64,000 nt of DNA from Streptomyces griseicoloratus (GTDB taxonomy: Bacteria > Actinomycetota > Actinomycetes > Streptomycetales > Streptomycetaceae): positions 1 to 64,000 of the forward strand of contig NZ_JACVQF010000199.1 in NCBI RefSeq assembly GCF_014534645.1, read 5' to 3'. Positions within the stretch are counted from its first letter, which is position 1, and each line of letters starts with the position of its first letter. Below are positions 42,720 to 51,674 of this stretch, one piece after another. The notes below the pieces were generated by a model, which saw only the letters and a list, made by a program, of their open reading frames with translations, was not told the origin of the DNA and searched no databases. The position numbers were made by a program, and so were the translations under genes.

Positions 42720-43643
42720 ATGAGCTCCCCCACTGGGCCCGCGTCCGGCCTGCCAGTACGAATGCCGCGCCCCCGCCAGCCCGGACGGCACCGCCGTCCC
42801 GAACCCCTGGTGGCTCCCGAGGGCGCGCCCGCGCTCGTCCTCGCGGTGCCGGGCACGCCCAGTAGCGCCACCCGCGGCCTCGCCGACGAGGTCGTGAGCA
42901 TCGCCCGCTCCGAGCTGCCCGGCCTCGACGCCCGGATCGGGTACGTGGACGGGGACGACACCGAGTTCCCCTCGCTCTCGGCCGTGCTCGTGCGCGCCGC
43001 CGAGGAGCGCACCGCCCGCTACGAGCAGGCCGTCGCCGCAGGTGCGGAGGTGAAGGAGCCCGAGGGCCCCGTCGCCGTCGTGGTGCCGCTGCTCGCCGGT
43101 CCGGACAGCGCGCTGCTGCGCCGGATCCGCCAGGCCGTGATGGACAGCCGGGTCGCGGCCGAGCTGACCGACGTGCTCGGCCCGCACCCGCTGCTGGCCG
43201 AGGCGCTGCACGTCCGGCTCTCCGAGGCCGGTCTCGCCCGCGCCGACCGGGCCCGCCTGTTCACCGTGGCGACCGCCGCGGACGGCATCATCCTGGCCTC
43301 CGTGGGCGGTGACGAGGCCGTGCAGGCGGCCGGGATCACCGGCATGCTGCTCGCCGCGCGTCTCGCCGTGCCGGTGATGGCCGCGGCCCTGGACCAGGAG
43401 GGCTCGATCGCGTCCGTGGCCGAGCAGCTGCGCTCCTCGGGTTCGCAGCAGCTGGCGCTCGCGCCGTACCTGATCGGTCCCGAGATCGACGCGGCCCTGC
43501 TGGAGGAGGCGGCCAAGGAGGCGGACTGCTCCGCCGCCGAGGCGCTCGGCCCGTACCCGGCGATCGGCAAGCTGGCGCTGGCGAAGTACACGACGGCGCT
43601 GGGCATCTCCCCGCAGCAGCCGCAGGGCGCGCCGGTCCGCTGA
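42720..43643 (+). CDS. CbiX/sirohydrochlorin-chelatase-like protein, apparently degenerate
   Basis: 307 aa with two half-domains. N-terminal APALVLAVPGTPSSATRGLA (about 40-59) corresponds to the chelatase LxHG(S/T)R strand, but the metal-binding His is replaced (VPGTP). The second metal region LGPHPLLAEALHVRL keeps histidines, and a second domain starts near FTVATAADGIILASVGGDE. Normal class-II chelatases insert Co or Fe into sirohydrochlorin; loss of the first His makes that doubtful. A hairpin terminator follows. The 180-bp upstream gap holds small palindromes (GTCGACAAGTCGAC near 42555). Confidence 0.82.
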   Translation: MSSPTGPASGLPVRMPRPRQPGRHRRPEPLVAPEGAPALVLAVPGTPSSATRGLADEVVSIARSELPGLDARIGYVDGDDTEFPSLSAVLVRAAEERTARYEQAVAAGAEVKEPEGPVAVVVPLLAGPDSALLRRIRQAVMDSRVAAELTDVLGPHPLLAEALHVRLSEAGLARADRARLFTVATAADGIILASVGGDEAVQAAGITGMLLAARLAVPVMAAALDQEGSIASVAEQLRSSGSQQLALAPYLIGPEIDAALLEEAAKEADCSAAEALGPYPAIGKLALAKYTTALGISPQQPQGAPVR

Positions 43644-43669
43644 CGCGCACGGCGCCCGCACAGGGCCGA

Positions 43670-43701
43670 AAGGGCCCGCTCCGGTGCAGGAGCGGGCCCT
43701 T
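43670..43701. terminator. Bidirectional hairpin terminator
   Basis: A perfect 13-bp stem (43670-43682 with 43689-43701), 6-base loop, between the convergent CbiX-like and lactonase genes. Confidence 0.85.
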
Positions 43702-43755
43702 CGTCGTTCCGTGCCGGGCCAAGGGCCGGCTGCCCCGGTCGGTCCGTCCCGCCGG

Positions 43756-44790
43756 TCAGCCGAAGATCACGCAGGACGCCGCCGGCACGGCGAGGGAACC
43801 GGTGCGGTGCGGGAGGCCGGTCCGGGGGTCCACGGTGAACCAGGTCACATCTCCGGAGCGCTCGTTCGCCACGTACAGGTGGCCGTGCGACTCGGCGATC
43901 GCCCGCGGCCAGTGCCCGCCGCAGGGCACCGTGCCCACCGGCCGGAGTCCGTCCGGCTCGACGGCGAACACGGACAGGATGTCCTCGCCCCGGGTCGCGG
44001 TCCACACGAAGCGGCCGTCGGGCGAGACGACGATGCCCGACGGATAGGCGTCGCCGGCCGGGGTTCCCGGCAGCACGGGCGTTTCGGTGAGCGGGGTCAG
44101 GAGGCCGCTCGCGGCGTCCCAGCGGCAGACGGTGACGGTCGGCGCGAGTTCGTTGACCACGTAGGCGCGTGCACCGTCCGGGTGGAAGGCCAGGTGCCGC
44201 GGACCCGAGCCGGGGCGCAGCGCGATCTCCCGGTGCACGGCCGGGGCGCCGTCCGTCAGCGTGCACACCCGCACCGAGTCCGTGCCGAGGTCCACGCTCA
44301 CGGCCCACCGCCCGCTCGGGTCGGGCTGCACCTGGTGGGCGTGGGGCGCCTGCTGGCGCAGTGTGTGCGGGCCCGAGCCGGTGTGCCGGAGCACGCCGGA
44401 CGCGGCGGGGGCGAGGGTTCCGTCGGAGCGTACGGGGACGGCGGTGACGCTGCCGGAGCCGTAGTTGGCGGTCAGGACGTGTCCGGCGAACAGGCTGAGG
44501 TGGGTCGGCCCGTCGCCGTCGACGGCCACCGCAGGCCCGGCCGGCTCCGGCCTGTCGCCGGTCACGCGGTAGGCGGCCACCGCGCCCTCGGAGGTCTCGC
44601 TGACCGCGTAGAGCGTGTCGCCGCCGGGGGCCAGGGCCAGGTAGGAGGGGTCGGGCACGCCGTCCACGGTGCTCAGGACCGTCAGTGCGCCGCTGTCCGC
44701 GGCGACGGCCGCGGTCACGATCCCCGGGCCTCCCGCCGCCGTGAACGAGCCGATGAACGCCCGCCGCTGCCGCTTGCCGCCCTCTGCCAC
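43756..44790 (-). CDS. Lactonase family beta-propeller (6-phosphogluconolactonase type)
   Basis: 344 aa. The seven-blade lactonase pattern is visible: FIGSFTAAGGPGIVTAAVAA at the start, HLSLFAGHVLTANYGSGSVT (about 93-112), HAHQVQPDPSGRWAVSVDLG, GSGPRHLAFHPDGARAYVVN, and NERSGDVTWF near the end. E. coli Pgl-type members open 6-phosphogluconolactone; other members act on other sugar lactones. No signal peptide. A DasR-like dre sequence lies about 80 bp upstream, suggesting control by amino-sugar phosphate. Confidence 0.9.
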   Translation of the reverse strand: MAEGGKRQRRAFIGSFTAAGGPGIVTAAVAADSGALTVLSTVDGVPDPSYLALAPGGDTLYAVSETSEGAVAAYRVTGDRPEPAGPAVAVDGDGPTHLSLFAGHVLTANYGSGSVTAVPVRSDGTLAPAASGVLRHTGSGPHTLRQQAPHAHQVQPDPSGRWAVSVDLGTDSVRVCTLTDGAPAVHREIALRPGSGPRHLAFHPDGARAYVVNELAPTVTVCRWDAASGLLTPLTETPVLPGTPAGDAYPSGIVVSPDGRFVWTATRGEDILSVFAVEPDGLRPVGTVPCGGHWPRAIAESHGHLYVANERSGDVTWFTVDPRTGLPHRTGSLAVPAASCVIFG

Positions 44791-44868
44791 CGCTGGCCCC
44801 TCTCGTCGCGCGCCTCGTTTCGCGGACCGGTCCTGTGCCGCCCGGGCCGACGGTAGCAGTCGATCACG

Positions 44869-44884
44869 CCAGGTCTAGACCAAG
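44869..44884. promoter_or_regulatory. DasR-responsive element-like site (dre)
   Basis: CCAGGTCTAGACCAAG at 44869-44884 shares the 11-base core GGTCTAGACCA with the published dre consensus ACTGGTCTAGACCACT. It is upstream of the lactonase gene (start 44790). DasR is the GntR-type repressor of N-acetylglucosamine use in Streptomyces. An NAGK-type kinase gene lies about 2.3 kb to the left of this site, separated from it by the CbiX-like and lactonase genes. Confidence 0.7.
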
Positions 44885-44904
44885 GTGGAGGCGCACCGGT
44901 GGGA

Positions 44905-46395
44905 TCAGGCCCCGACCAGCGGCGGGCGCGAGGGCGAGCGCAGGGGTGCGGCGAGTTCGGCGAGGGCGCGTTCCACGCCGTGGAGGTGGGCCAGCGCCGG
45001 CTCCGTGGCGAGCGGCCGGTCCGGGTGGGCGGGGACGGCTCCGCCGCCGGTGAGGGCCTCGACGGCGGCCTCGACCCGCCAGCAGGCGGCGGCCAGCCGG
45101 GCGTCGTGCGAGGCCTCGGGGTCGGCCGCGACGGCGACCAGACCGCGGATCTCGCGGGCGCAGTCGTCGAGCAGCTCCAGCACCCTGCGGGCGCGCCGCT
45201 TGCGTCCGTACGCCGGGTTGAGCGGGTGCACGAGCGGGGCGACGGACAGCCGTACCCGGGCGAGCAGCTGCTCCAGTTCGGCCACCCGGGGTGCCGGGTC
45301 GGCGCCCTCGGTGCCGGCGAGGCGGGCGGCGGCCTCGGCGGTGCAGGCGTGGACGCAGCGCAGGGCGCGCTGGATCCAGGCGTCGGTGACGGCGTGCGTG
45401 GTGACCGGCAGGACGAGGACCACCGCGAGCGCGGCACCGAGCGCGCCGACGCCGGTCTCGGCGAGCCGCACGGCGAGCAGGCCGGGGGTGAGGACACCCA
45501 GGAGCCCGTAGAGGAGTTCGGCGAGCAGCGTGACGCAGAGCATCATCCAGGTGTAGGACACCGCGGCCGTGTAGAAGATGCCGAAGACGCTGGCGGCGGC
45601 CAGCACGGCCGTGGGCACCGCGGCACCGTCCACGGGGACGGCGATCAGCAGTCCGAGGCCGATGCCGATGACCGTGCCGAGGACCCGCCGGAAGCCACGG
45701 ACGAGGGTCTCGCCGCGCGAGGTGGTGTTGACGAAGACCCACCAGGTGGCGCCGACGGCCCAGTACCAGCGGTCCCCCGACACCAGGTGCCCCGCGACGA
45801 GGGCGAACGCGGCGCCCACGGTGGCCTGGACGGCCTGGCGGGTGGTGACGCGGGCGAGGCCGGTGCCGCCGGGCGGGGCGGGCACGGCGGCCGGCGGCAG
45901 GCGGCGCTCGTAGCACCAGAGCCCGAAGCGGACCGCCGCGGCGGCGGCCACGGACAGCAGGACGGCGGCGTACAGCTCGGGCAGCAGGCCGGTGGTCGCG
46001 TGCAGGAACTGCGCCACGAAGAAGGTCATGAACGCGAACACGCCGAGGCTGTGTCCGCGCGGGCCCCAGCGGCGGGCGTAGACGCCCGCGCCGACCACGG
46101 CGAGGAAGGTGAGGTCCCGGGCCACCGGATGGTCGTGCAGGAAGGCGGCGGCGGTGAGCACCGGCAACCCGACGGCGGGGAGCAGCGCGGTGGTGACCGC
46201 CTGCCCGCGCACGGTGGCGTCGGTGACGGTGAACAGCGCGAGCAGCGCGGCAAGCCCGCCGGTGACGGCGCCCACGAGGGAGTGCCCGGCCAGGCCGCAG
46301 ACGAGCACGGCCAGAGCGATGCCGAGGACGGCCCGTGCGGCGAAGCGCAGCCGCGTCCGCCCCGGGTCCGGAGCCGTGAACACCCTCTTCAGCAC
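44905..46395 (-). CDS. FUSC family integral membrane protein (second copy in window)
   Basis: 496 aa. An N-terminal helix set (FAARAVLGIALAVLVCGLAG, GAVTGGLAALLALFTVTDAT, FAFMTFFVAQFLHATTGLLP) and a second set from about residue 190 (AVQATVGAAFALVAGHLVSG, VLGTVIGIGLGLLIAVPVDG) with RWYWAVGATWWVFVN, the FUSC motif. A soluble C-terminal half ends the chain. It is likely an efflux protein for aromatic or other organic acids. GTG start at 46395; divergent from an Lrp/AsnC regulator gene, unlike the first FUSC, which has a MarR. Confidence 0.88.
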   Translation of the reverse strand: MLKRVFTAPDPGRTRLRFAARAVLGIALAVLVCGLAGHSLVGAVTGGLAALLALFTVTDATVRGQAVTTALLPAVGLPVLTAAAFLHDHPVARDLTFLAVVGAGVYARRWGPRGHSLGVFAFMTFFVAQFLHATTGLLPELYAAVLLSVAAAAAVRFGLWCYERRLPPAAVPAPPGGTGLARVTTRQAVQATVGAAFALVAGHLVSGDRWYWAVGATWWVFVNTTSRGETLVRGFRRVLGTVIGIGLGLLIAVPVDGAAVPTAVLAAASVFGIFYTAAVSYTWMMLCVTLLAELLYGLLGVLTPGLLAVRLAETGVGALGAALAVVLVLPVTTHAVTDAWIQRALRCVHACTAEAAARLAGTEGADPAPRVAELEQLLARVRLSVAPLVHPLNPAYGRKRRARRVLELLDDCAREIRGLVAVAADPEASHDARLAAACWRVEAAVEALTGGGAVPAHPDRPLATEPALAHLHGVERALAELAAPLRSPSRPPLVGA

Positions 46396-46536
46396 TGATT
46401 ACCGCCCCCTTCGCGAACCGGTCGTCGCCCGCAGACTCATCGGCATGAAAAAGGCGCCGCGGGAACCCGCAGCGCCATCGACCCCTCCATATCAGCATCT
46501 CTTCCACCAGTGGCTCAACTGTCGTCTTCAGAAGTG

Positions 46537-46590
46537 GGCCATTGGTACAGTGATCACGGCTTTCCCAGGGCCACCGAAGAGCCAATGGCC
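46537..46590. promoter_or_regulatory. Inverted repeat between FUSC and Lrp/AsnC genes
   Basis: GGCCATTGG (46537-46545) and CCAATGGCC (46582-46590) are exact reverse complements 36 bases apart. Lrp/AsnC proteins often bind widely spaced half-sites around wrapped DNA, so this fits a site serving both divergent genes. Confidence 0.6.
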
Positions 46591-46609
46591 GACGAGGAGA
46601 CCCGGCGCC

Positions 46610-47086
46610 ATGACCGTGGACGAGCTCGACACCCGCATCCTGCGCCTGCTGCTGGACCAGCCGCGCACCAGCGTGCGCGAGTACGCCCGCATCCTCGGCA
46701 TCGCCCGCGGCACACTGCAGGCCCGCCTGGACCGCCTGGAACGGGACGGCGTGATCACCGGCACCGGCCCGGCCCTCTCCCCCGCGGCCCTCGGCCACCC
46801 GGTGCTCGCGTTCGTGCACATCGAGGTCACCCAGGGCCATCTGGACGACGTCGGCGACGCGCTGGCGGGCGTACCGGAGATCGTCGAGGCCTTCTCCATC
46901 ACGGGCGGCGGAGACCTGCTGACGCGGGTCGTGGCTCGGGACAACGCACACCTGGAGGACGTGATCCAGAAGCTGATCAGTCTGCCCGGCGTGGTCCGCA
47001 CGCGCACCGAGGTGGCCCTGCGCGAGCGGGTCGCGTACCGGCTGCTGCCCCTGGTCGAGTCGATCGGGCGGACGGCGAGGAGATGA
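46610..47086 (+). CDS. Lrp/AsnC family transcriptional regulator
   Basis: About 158 aa, standard length. HTH about residues 3-55: ELDTRILRLLLDQPRTSVRE then YARILGIARGTLQARLDRLE, the AsnC HTH. The RAM ligand domain follows: GHPVLAFVHIEVTQGHLDDV and SITGGGDLLTRVVARDNAHL. GAGGAGA precedes the ATG at 46610. Divergent from the FUSC exporter, with GGCCATTGG half-sites between, so it probably senses an amino-acid-like exported compound. Confidence 0.93.
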   Translation: MTVDELDTRILRLLLDQPRTSVREYARILGIARGTLQARLDRLERDGVITGTGPALSPAALGHPVLAFVHIEVTQGHLDDVGDALAGVPEIVEAFSITGGGDLLTRVVARDNAHLEDVIQKLISLPGVVRTRTEVALRERVAYRLLPLVESIGRTARR

Positions 47087-47106
47087 TCCTTGGCATCCTG
47101 GACCCC

Positions 47107-47802
47107 ATGAACACTCTCGGCAGCATCTCGGTCATCTTCGATCTCGACGGCACACTGGTGGACAGCGAGCCGAACTACTACGAAGCAGGCCGGCAGACCC
47201 TCGCCGAGCACGGCGTCACGGACTTCACCTGGGCCGACCACGAGGGCTACGTCGGCATCAGCACGCAGGAGACGGTCACCGACTGGAAGAAGCGGTACGG
47301 CCTGCGCGCCTCGGTGGAGGAACTGCTCGCCGACAAGAACCGCCGCTACCTGGAACTGGTCCGCGGCTCCACGCGCGCGTACCCCGAGATGCGGAAGTTC
47401 GTCGAGCTGCTCGCGGGCGACGGCGTGCCGCTGGCCGTGGCCTCGGGTTCGTCGCGCGAGGCCATCGAGGCGACCCTGGCCGGTGCGGGCCTGGACGGGT
47501 ATCTGCGCACCCTCGTCTCGGCCGACGAGGTCACGCACGGCAAGCCGGCCCCCGACGTCTTCCTGGAGGCCGCCCGCCGGCTCGGCGCGGAACCGGCCGA
47601 CTGCGTGGTCGTGGAGGACGCCGCCCCGGGCGCCGCCGCGGCGCACGCCGCCGGGATGCGCTGCATCGCGATCCCGTACGTCGCCGCGCAGGCCGACGCC
47701 CCGGAGTTCGCCACGGCCGGCCTGCTGGTGCGCGGGGGTCAGCGGGAGTTCACGGCGCGGGCCGCGTACGACTGGCTGACGGGGCCGGCACGGGCCTCCT
47801 GA
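47107..47802 (+). CDS. HAD family phosphatase (beta-phosphoglucomutase/GPP-like)
   Basis: 231 aa. HAD motifs: FDLDGTLVDSEP (Asp nucleophile), LAVASGSSREAIEATLAGAG (motif II Ser), THGKPAPDVFLEAARRLG (motif III Lys) and VVVEDAAPGAAAAHAAGMRC (motif IV). The cap domain after motif I places it in subfamily I. It likely dephosphorylates a small sugar or glycerol phosphate. An ATG at 47083 would give an ATGA overlap with the Lrp gene; the start at 47107 fits the family better. Confidence 0.88.
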   Translation: MNTLGSISVIFDLDGTLVDSEPNYYEAGRQTLAEHGVTDFTWADHEGYVGISTQETVTDWKKRYGLRASVEELLADKNRRYLELVRGSTRAYPEMRKFVELLAGDGVPLAVASGSSREAIEATLAGAGLDGYLRTLVSADEVTHGKPAPDVFLEAARRLGAEPADCVVVEDAAPGAAAAHAAGMRCIAIPYVAAQADAPEFATAGLLVRGGQREFTARAAYDWLTGPARAS

Positions 47803-47858
47803 CCGAACTCGTCAGTACCGTTGACGCTCACGGGTCCCGTGCCTATCTTCTGGGCGAT

Positions 47859-47887
47859 CGTTCGAACGTTGCTCGATATATCGAACG
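47859..47887. promoter_or_regulatory. Operator-like palindromes upstream of GH127
   Basis: CGTTCGAACG (47859-47868) and TCGATATATCGA (47873-47884) are perfect palindromes in tandem, and the half-site TCGAACG recurs at 47862-47868 and 47881-47887, 19 bp apart. About 30-60 bp upstream of the start at 47919. The regulator is not identifiable. Confidence 0.6.
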
Positions 47888-47918
47888 TCACGTCACCCCC
47901 AGAAGAAGCGAGGAGCAC

Positions 47919-50758
47919 ATGGCAGCGCCCCTCTCCCGGCGGGCCCTTCTGCTGGCCACGGCCGTCACCGCGGGCACCCCCGGACTGTCGTACGCGGCGG
48001 GCGGCGGCCGGCCCACCGGGGCCTCGGCGGCCTCGGGCCGGCCGCAGGCCCCGGCCTCCCTCCCGGCACCGGCGGCCTGGAGCGTGCGGCCGTTCGCCCT
48101 GGAGGACGTGACGCTCGGCCGGGGCGTCTTCGCCGACAAGCGGCGGCTGATGCTGGACCACGCCCGCGGCTACGACGTGAACCGGCTGCTGCAGGTCTTC
48201 CGGGCGAATGCCGGGCTGTCCACGCTCGGTGCCGTCGCCCCCGGCGGCTGGGAGGGGCTGGACGGCGAGGCCAACGGCAATCTGCGCGGGCACTACACCG
48301 GTCACTTCCTGACCATGCTGTCCCAGGCGTACCGCAGCACCGGCGAACAGGTCTTCGCCGAGCGGATCGGCACCATGGTCGGGGCGCTGTCCGAGGTGCG
48401 CGAGGCGCTGCGGCGCGACCCGGCGGTGCTGAGCGTGGCGGGCCGGTTCGGCACGGCCGCGGAGAACCCGCGGGGCTCCTACCAGTACGTCGACCTGCCG
48501 GCCGGCGTCCTCGGCGGCGCCGCGGCGATCACGCTGGCCGTCTGGGTGAAGCCGGCCCACGACGGCGCCTGGGCCCGCGTCCTCGACTGCGGCGACGACA
48601 CGACCCGCTACCTGTACCTCGCCGCCCGCAACGCCGACGGCGTGCCCCGCTTCGCCGTCACCACCGGCGGCCCGGGCGGAGAGCAGGGCCTCGACGGCAC
48701 GGCGCCCCTGCCGCTGAACGAGTGGAGCCACCTGGCCGTGACCCTCGCGGACGGCACCGGCACCCTCTACGTCGACGGCACGGCCGTGGCGCGGAACACG
48801 GGCATGACCCTGACCCCGGCGGCCCTCGGCGCCCTCGCCGACCACTGGCTCGGACGCTCGCACTACCCCGCCGACCCCGTCTTCGCGGGCGCCTTCGAGG
48901 AGTTCAACGTCTGGTCACGCGCCCTGACCGCCGCCGAGATCGGCGCCCTCCGGGACAGCCGCGCCGCGGACACCCCGGCGGGCCGGGGCGACCTCGCGTC
49001 GTACGCCTTCGACGAGACGAGCGGCGGGACCTTCGCCGACGCCTCGGGCCGGGAACTGACCGCCACGCTGCGCCGCACCTGGGGCGGGCCGAGCCACCCC
49101 GGGTTCCTCGCCGCGTACCCGGAGACGCAGTTCATCCGGCTGGAGTCGATGACCGGCAGCGACTACACCCAGGTCTGGGCGCCGTACTACACCGCGCACA
49201 AGATCCTCCAGGGGCTGCTGGACGCCCATCTCGCCACCGGCGACGACCGGGCGCTGGACCTCGCCTCCGGCATGGGCGACTGGATGCACTCCCGGCTGTC
49301 GAAGCTGCCCGCCGCCACGCTGCAGCGCATGTGGGGCATCTTCTCCAGCGGGGAGTTCGGCGGCATCGTGGAGGCCGTCTGCGAGCTGCACACCCGCACC
49401 GGCAGGCCGGAACACCTCGCGCTGGCCCGGCTGTTCGACCTCGACCGGCTCATCGACGCCTGCGCCGCGGACACCGACGTCCTCGACGGCCTGCACGCCA
49501 ACCAGCACATACCGATCTTCACGGGCCTGGCGCGGCTCCACGACGAGACGGGCGAGGAGCGCTACCTCACCGCCGCCAGGAACTTCTGGCGCATGGTCGT
49601 ACCGCACCGCATGTACGCCATCGGCGGCACCAGCACCGGCGAGTTCTGGAAGGCCAGGGGCGTGATCGCGGGAACGATCGGCGCGACCACGGCCGAGACC
49701 TGCTGCGCGTACAACATGCTGAAGCTGAGCCGGACGCTGTTCTTCCACGAGCAGGACCCGGCGTACATGGACTACTACGAGCGGGCGCTGTACAACCAGG
49801 TGCTCGGCTCGAAGCGGGACCTGCCGGACGCGGAGAAGCCGCTCGTCACCTACTTCGTCGGCCTGACGCCCGGCCATGTACGGACTACACGCCCAAGCAG
49901 GGGACGACGTGCTGCGAGGGCACGGGCATGGAGAGTGCCACGAAGTACCAGGACTCGGTGTACTTCGCCGCGGCCGACGGCAGCGCCCTGTACGTCAATC
50001 TCTACAGCCCGTCCACGCTCACCTGGGCCGAGCGGGGTGTCACCGTCACCCAGAGCACGGACTTCCCGCGCGAGCAGGGCAGCACCCTCACCGTCGGCGG
50101 CGGCAGCGCCTCCTTCGCGCTGCGGCTGCGCGTCCCGTCGTGGGCGACCGCCGGGTTCCGCGTCACCGTGAACGGCCGCGCGGTGCCGGGGACTCCGAGG
50201 CCGGGCAGCTACTTCACCGTGTCCCGGACCTGGCGCAGCGGGGACACCGTACGCATCGCCATGCCGTTCCGGCTGCGGGTGGAGAAGGCCCTTGACGACC
50301 CGTCGTTGCAGGCCCTGTTCCTCGGCCCGGTCAACCTGGTCGCCCGCAGCTCCGCCACCGGCCACCTGGAGGTGGGCCTGTACCGCAACACGGGTCTGTC
50401 CGGCGACCTGCTGCCCACGCTCACGCCGGTTTCCGGCAGGCCGCTCCACTTCCTGCTGGACGGTACCGAGTGGGCGCCGTTCTTCGAGGGCACCGAGGAT
50501 CCGGCGCACGCCTACTTCCGGCGTTCCGAGCCCCGGGTGGTCCTCGGCGGCACCGACTCGGGCGTCGCCAACCCCGCCAGGGCCGACGGCACCACGCTCC
50601 TGGACGACGTCTGGGCCGCCGCCCCGTTCCGTGGCAAGGGCGCCCTGGTGGCGCACGTGCGGTCCACGGTGGAGGAGTGGGTCACCGCGGGGCTGCTCGC
50701 GCGCGGCGACGGCGAGCGGGTGGTGAGGACGGCCCGGACGGCCACGTACGCGGACTGA
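47919..50758 (+). pseudogene. GH127 beta-L-arabinofuranosidase with LamG insert, frameshifted
   Basis: Twin-arginine signal (LSRRALLLATAVTAG). The frame opened at 47919 reads to about 49883 and then turns to nonsense; the family sequence continues in another frame from 49883 to 50758. Inserting one G in the CGGAC at 49881-49885 restores HVRDYTPK and gives 946 aa. GH127 motifs: GGTSTGEFW, TTAETCCAYNMLKLS (Glu593, Cys595) and, after the shift, TTCCEGTGMES. The catalytic cysteine pair is lost in the truncated product. A LamG-like beta-sandwich is inserted at about residues 180-400. It may be a real mutation or a one-base sequencing error in a G run. Confidence 0.85.
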
Positions 50759-50910
50759 CACGGAACGCGAGCGGACCGGGGCGACGAGAGGAAGAACACA
50801 TCCCGGGCGGGCAGGTTTTTGCCCGGGACGGTGATCGGTTCGCCGCGCGGATCCGTATCTCCAGGTGTCCCAGTCCGCTCACCGAGCCTGTCTTCGCCCC
50901 TGGAGGCACG

Positions 50911-51651
50911 ATGCGCATGACGCGCACCACGGCAGGGACCGCCTTCGTGTGCGGTGCCCTGGTCCTCACCCTCACCGCGCTCGCCTACCCGACCATGCTC
51001 GGGGTGCGGAACACGGCCGGCGGTCAGGACCGCGTCGTCGCCGACACGCGCTACGGACCGCTCACCGAGGCGGACCGGGACTTCGTGGTGAAGGTCCGCG
51101 CCGCCGGGCTGTGGGAGCACCCGCTCGGGCTGATGGCCATGGAACGGGGGACGACCCCGGAGATGAGAGAGGCCGGCGAGCACCTGGTCGTCGGACACGC
51201 CCGGCTCGACGCGACCTGCCGCAGGATCGCGCCCGAGCTGGGCATCACGCTGCCCAACCAGGCGTCACCCCAGCAGCAGCAGTTCGTGTCGACCGCCGAC
51301 GGCACGACGGGCAGGCAGTTCGACACCACGGCGGTGAACATCATGCGGATCACCCACGGGCAGATCTTCCCGGTCGTCGCCAAGGTCCGCGCCAACACCA
51401 AGAACTCCCTGGTGCGGCAGCTGGCCGACCAGGCCAACGACACCGTGCTGGACCACATCACCGTGCTGGAGAAGACCGGCCTGGTCAACTTCGACCAGGT
51501 CAACCTCCAGCAGTCGGCCCCGCCGGACCTGCCGAAGGCTCAGCTCACCCCGCCCGCGCCGCAGCCGGGGGAGCCGGTTCTCACCCTCACCGAGCCGCCC
51601 GGACTGGATGTCGAGACCGGTTCCCCGACGCCCGGTCCGACGATCCGCTGA
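50911..51651 (+). CDS. Exported DUF4142 family protein
   Basis: 246 aa from the ATG at 50911; GGAGG sits four bases before it, and an in-frame ATG at 50917 is possible. Signal or anchor: TTAGTAFVCGALVLTLTALA. The ferritin-like DUF4142 core follows: LTEADRDFVVKVRAAGLWEH (about 51-70), MREAGEHLVVGHARLDATCR, and a final helix before a Pro/Thr-rich tail (TPPAPQPGEPVLTLTEPPG). Function unknown; similar proteins are outside the membrane and respond to stress. The gap to the GH127 gene (50759-50910) shows nothing. Confidence 0.87.
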   Translation: MRMTRTTAGTAFVCGALVLTLTALAYPTMLGVRNTAGGQDRVVADTRYGPLTEADRDFVVKVRAAGLWEHPLGLMAMERGTTPEMREAGEHLVVGHARLDATCRRIAPELGITLPNQASPQQQQFVSTADGTTGRQFDTTAVNIMRITHGQIFPVVAKVRANTKNSLVRQLADQANDTVLDHITVLEKTGLVNFDQVNLQQSAPPDLPKAQLTPPAPQPGEPVLTLTEPPGLDVETGSPTPGPTIR

Positions 51652-51674
51652 GGCCGCCGGCCGGGCCGGGCGCG

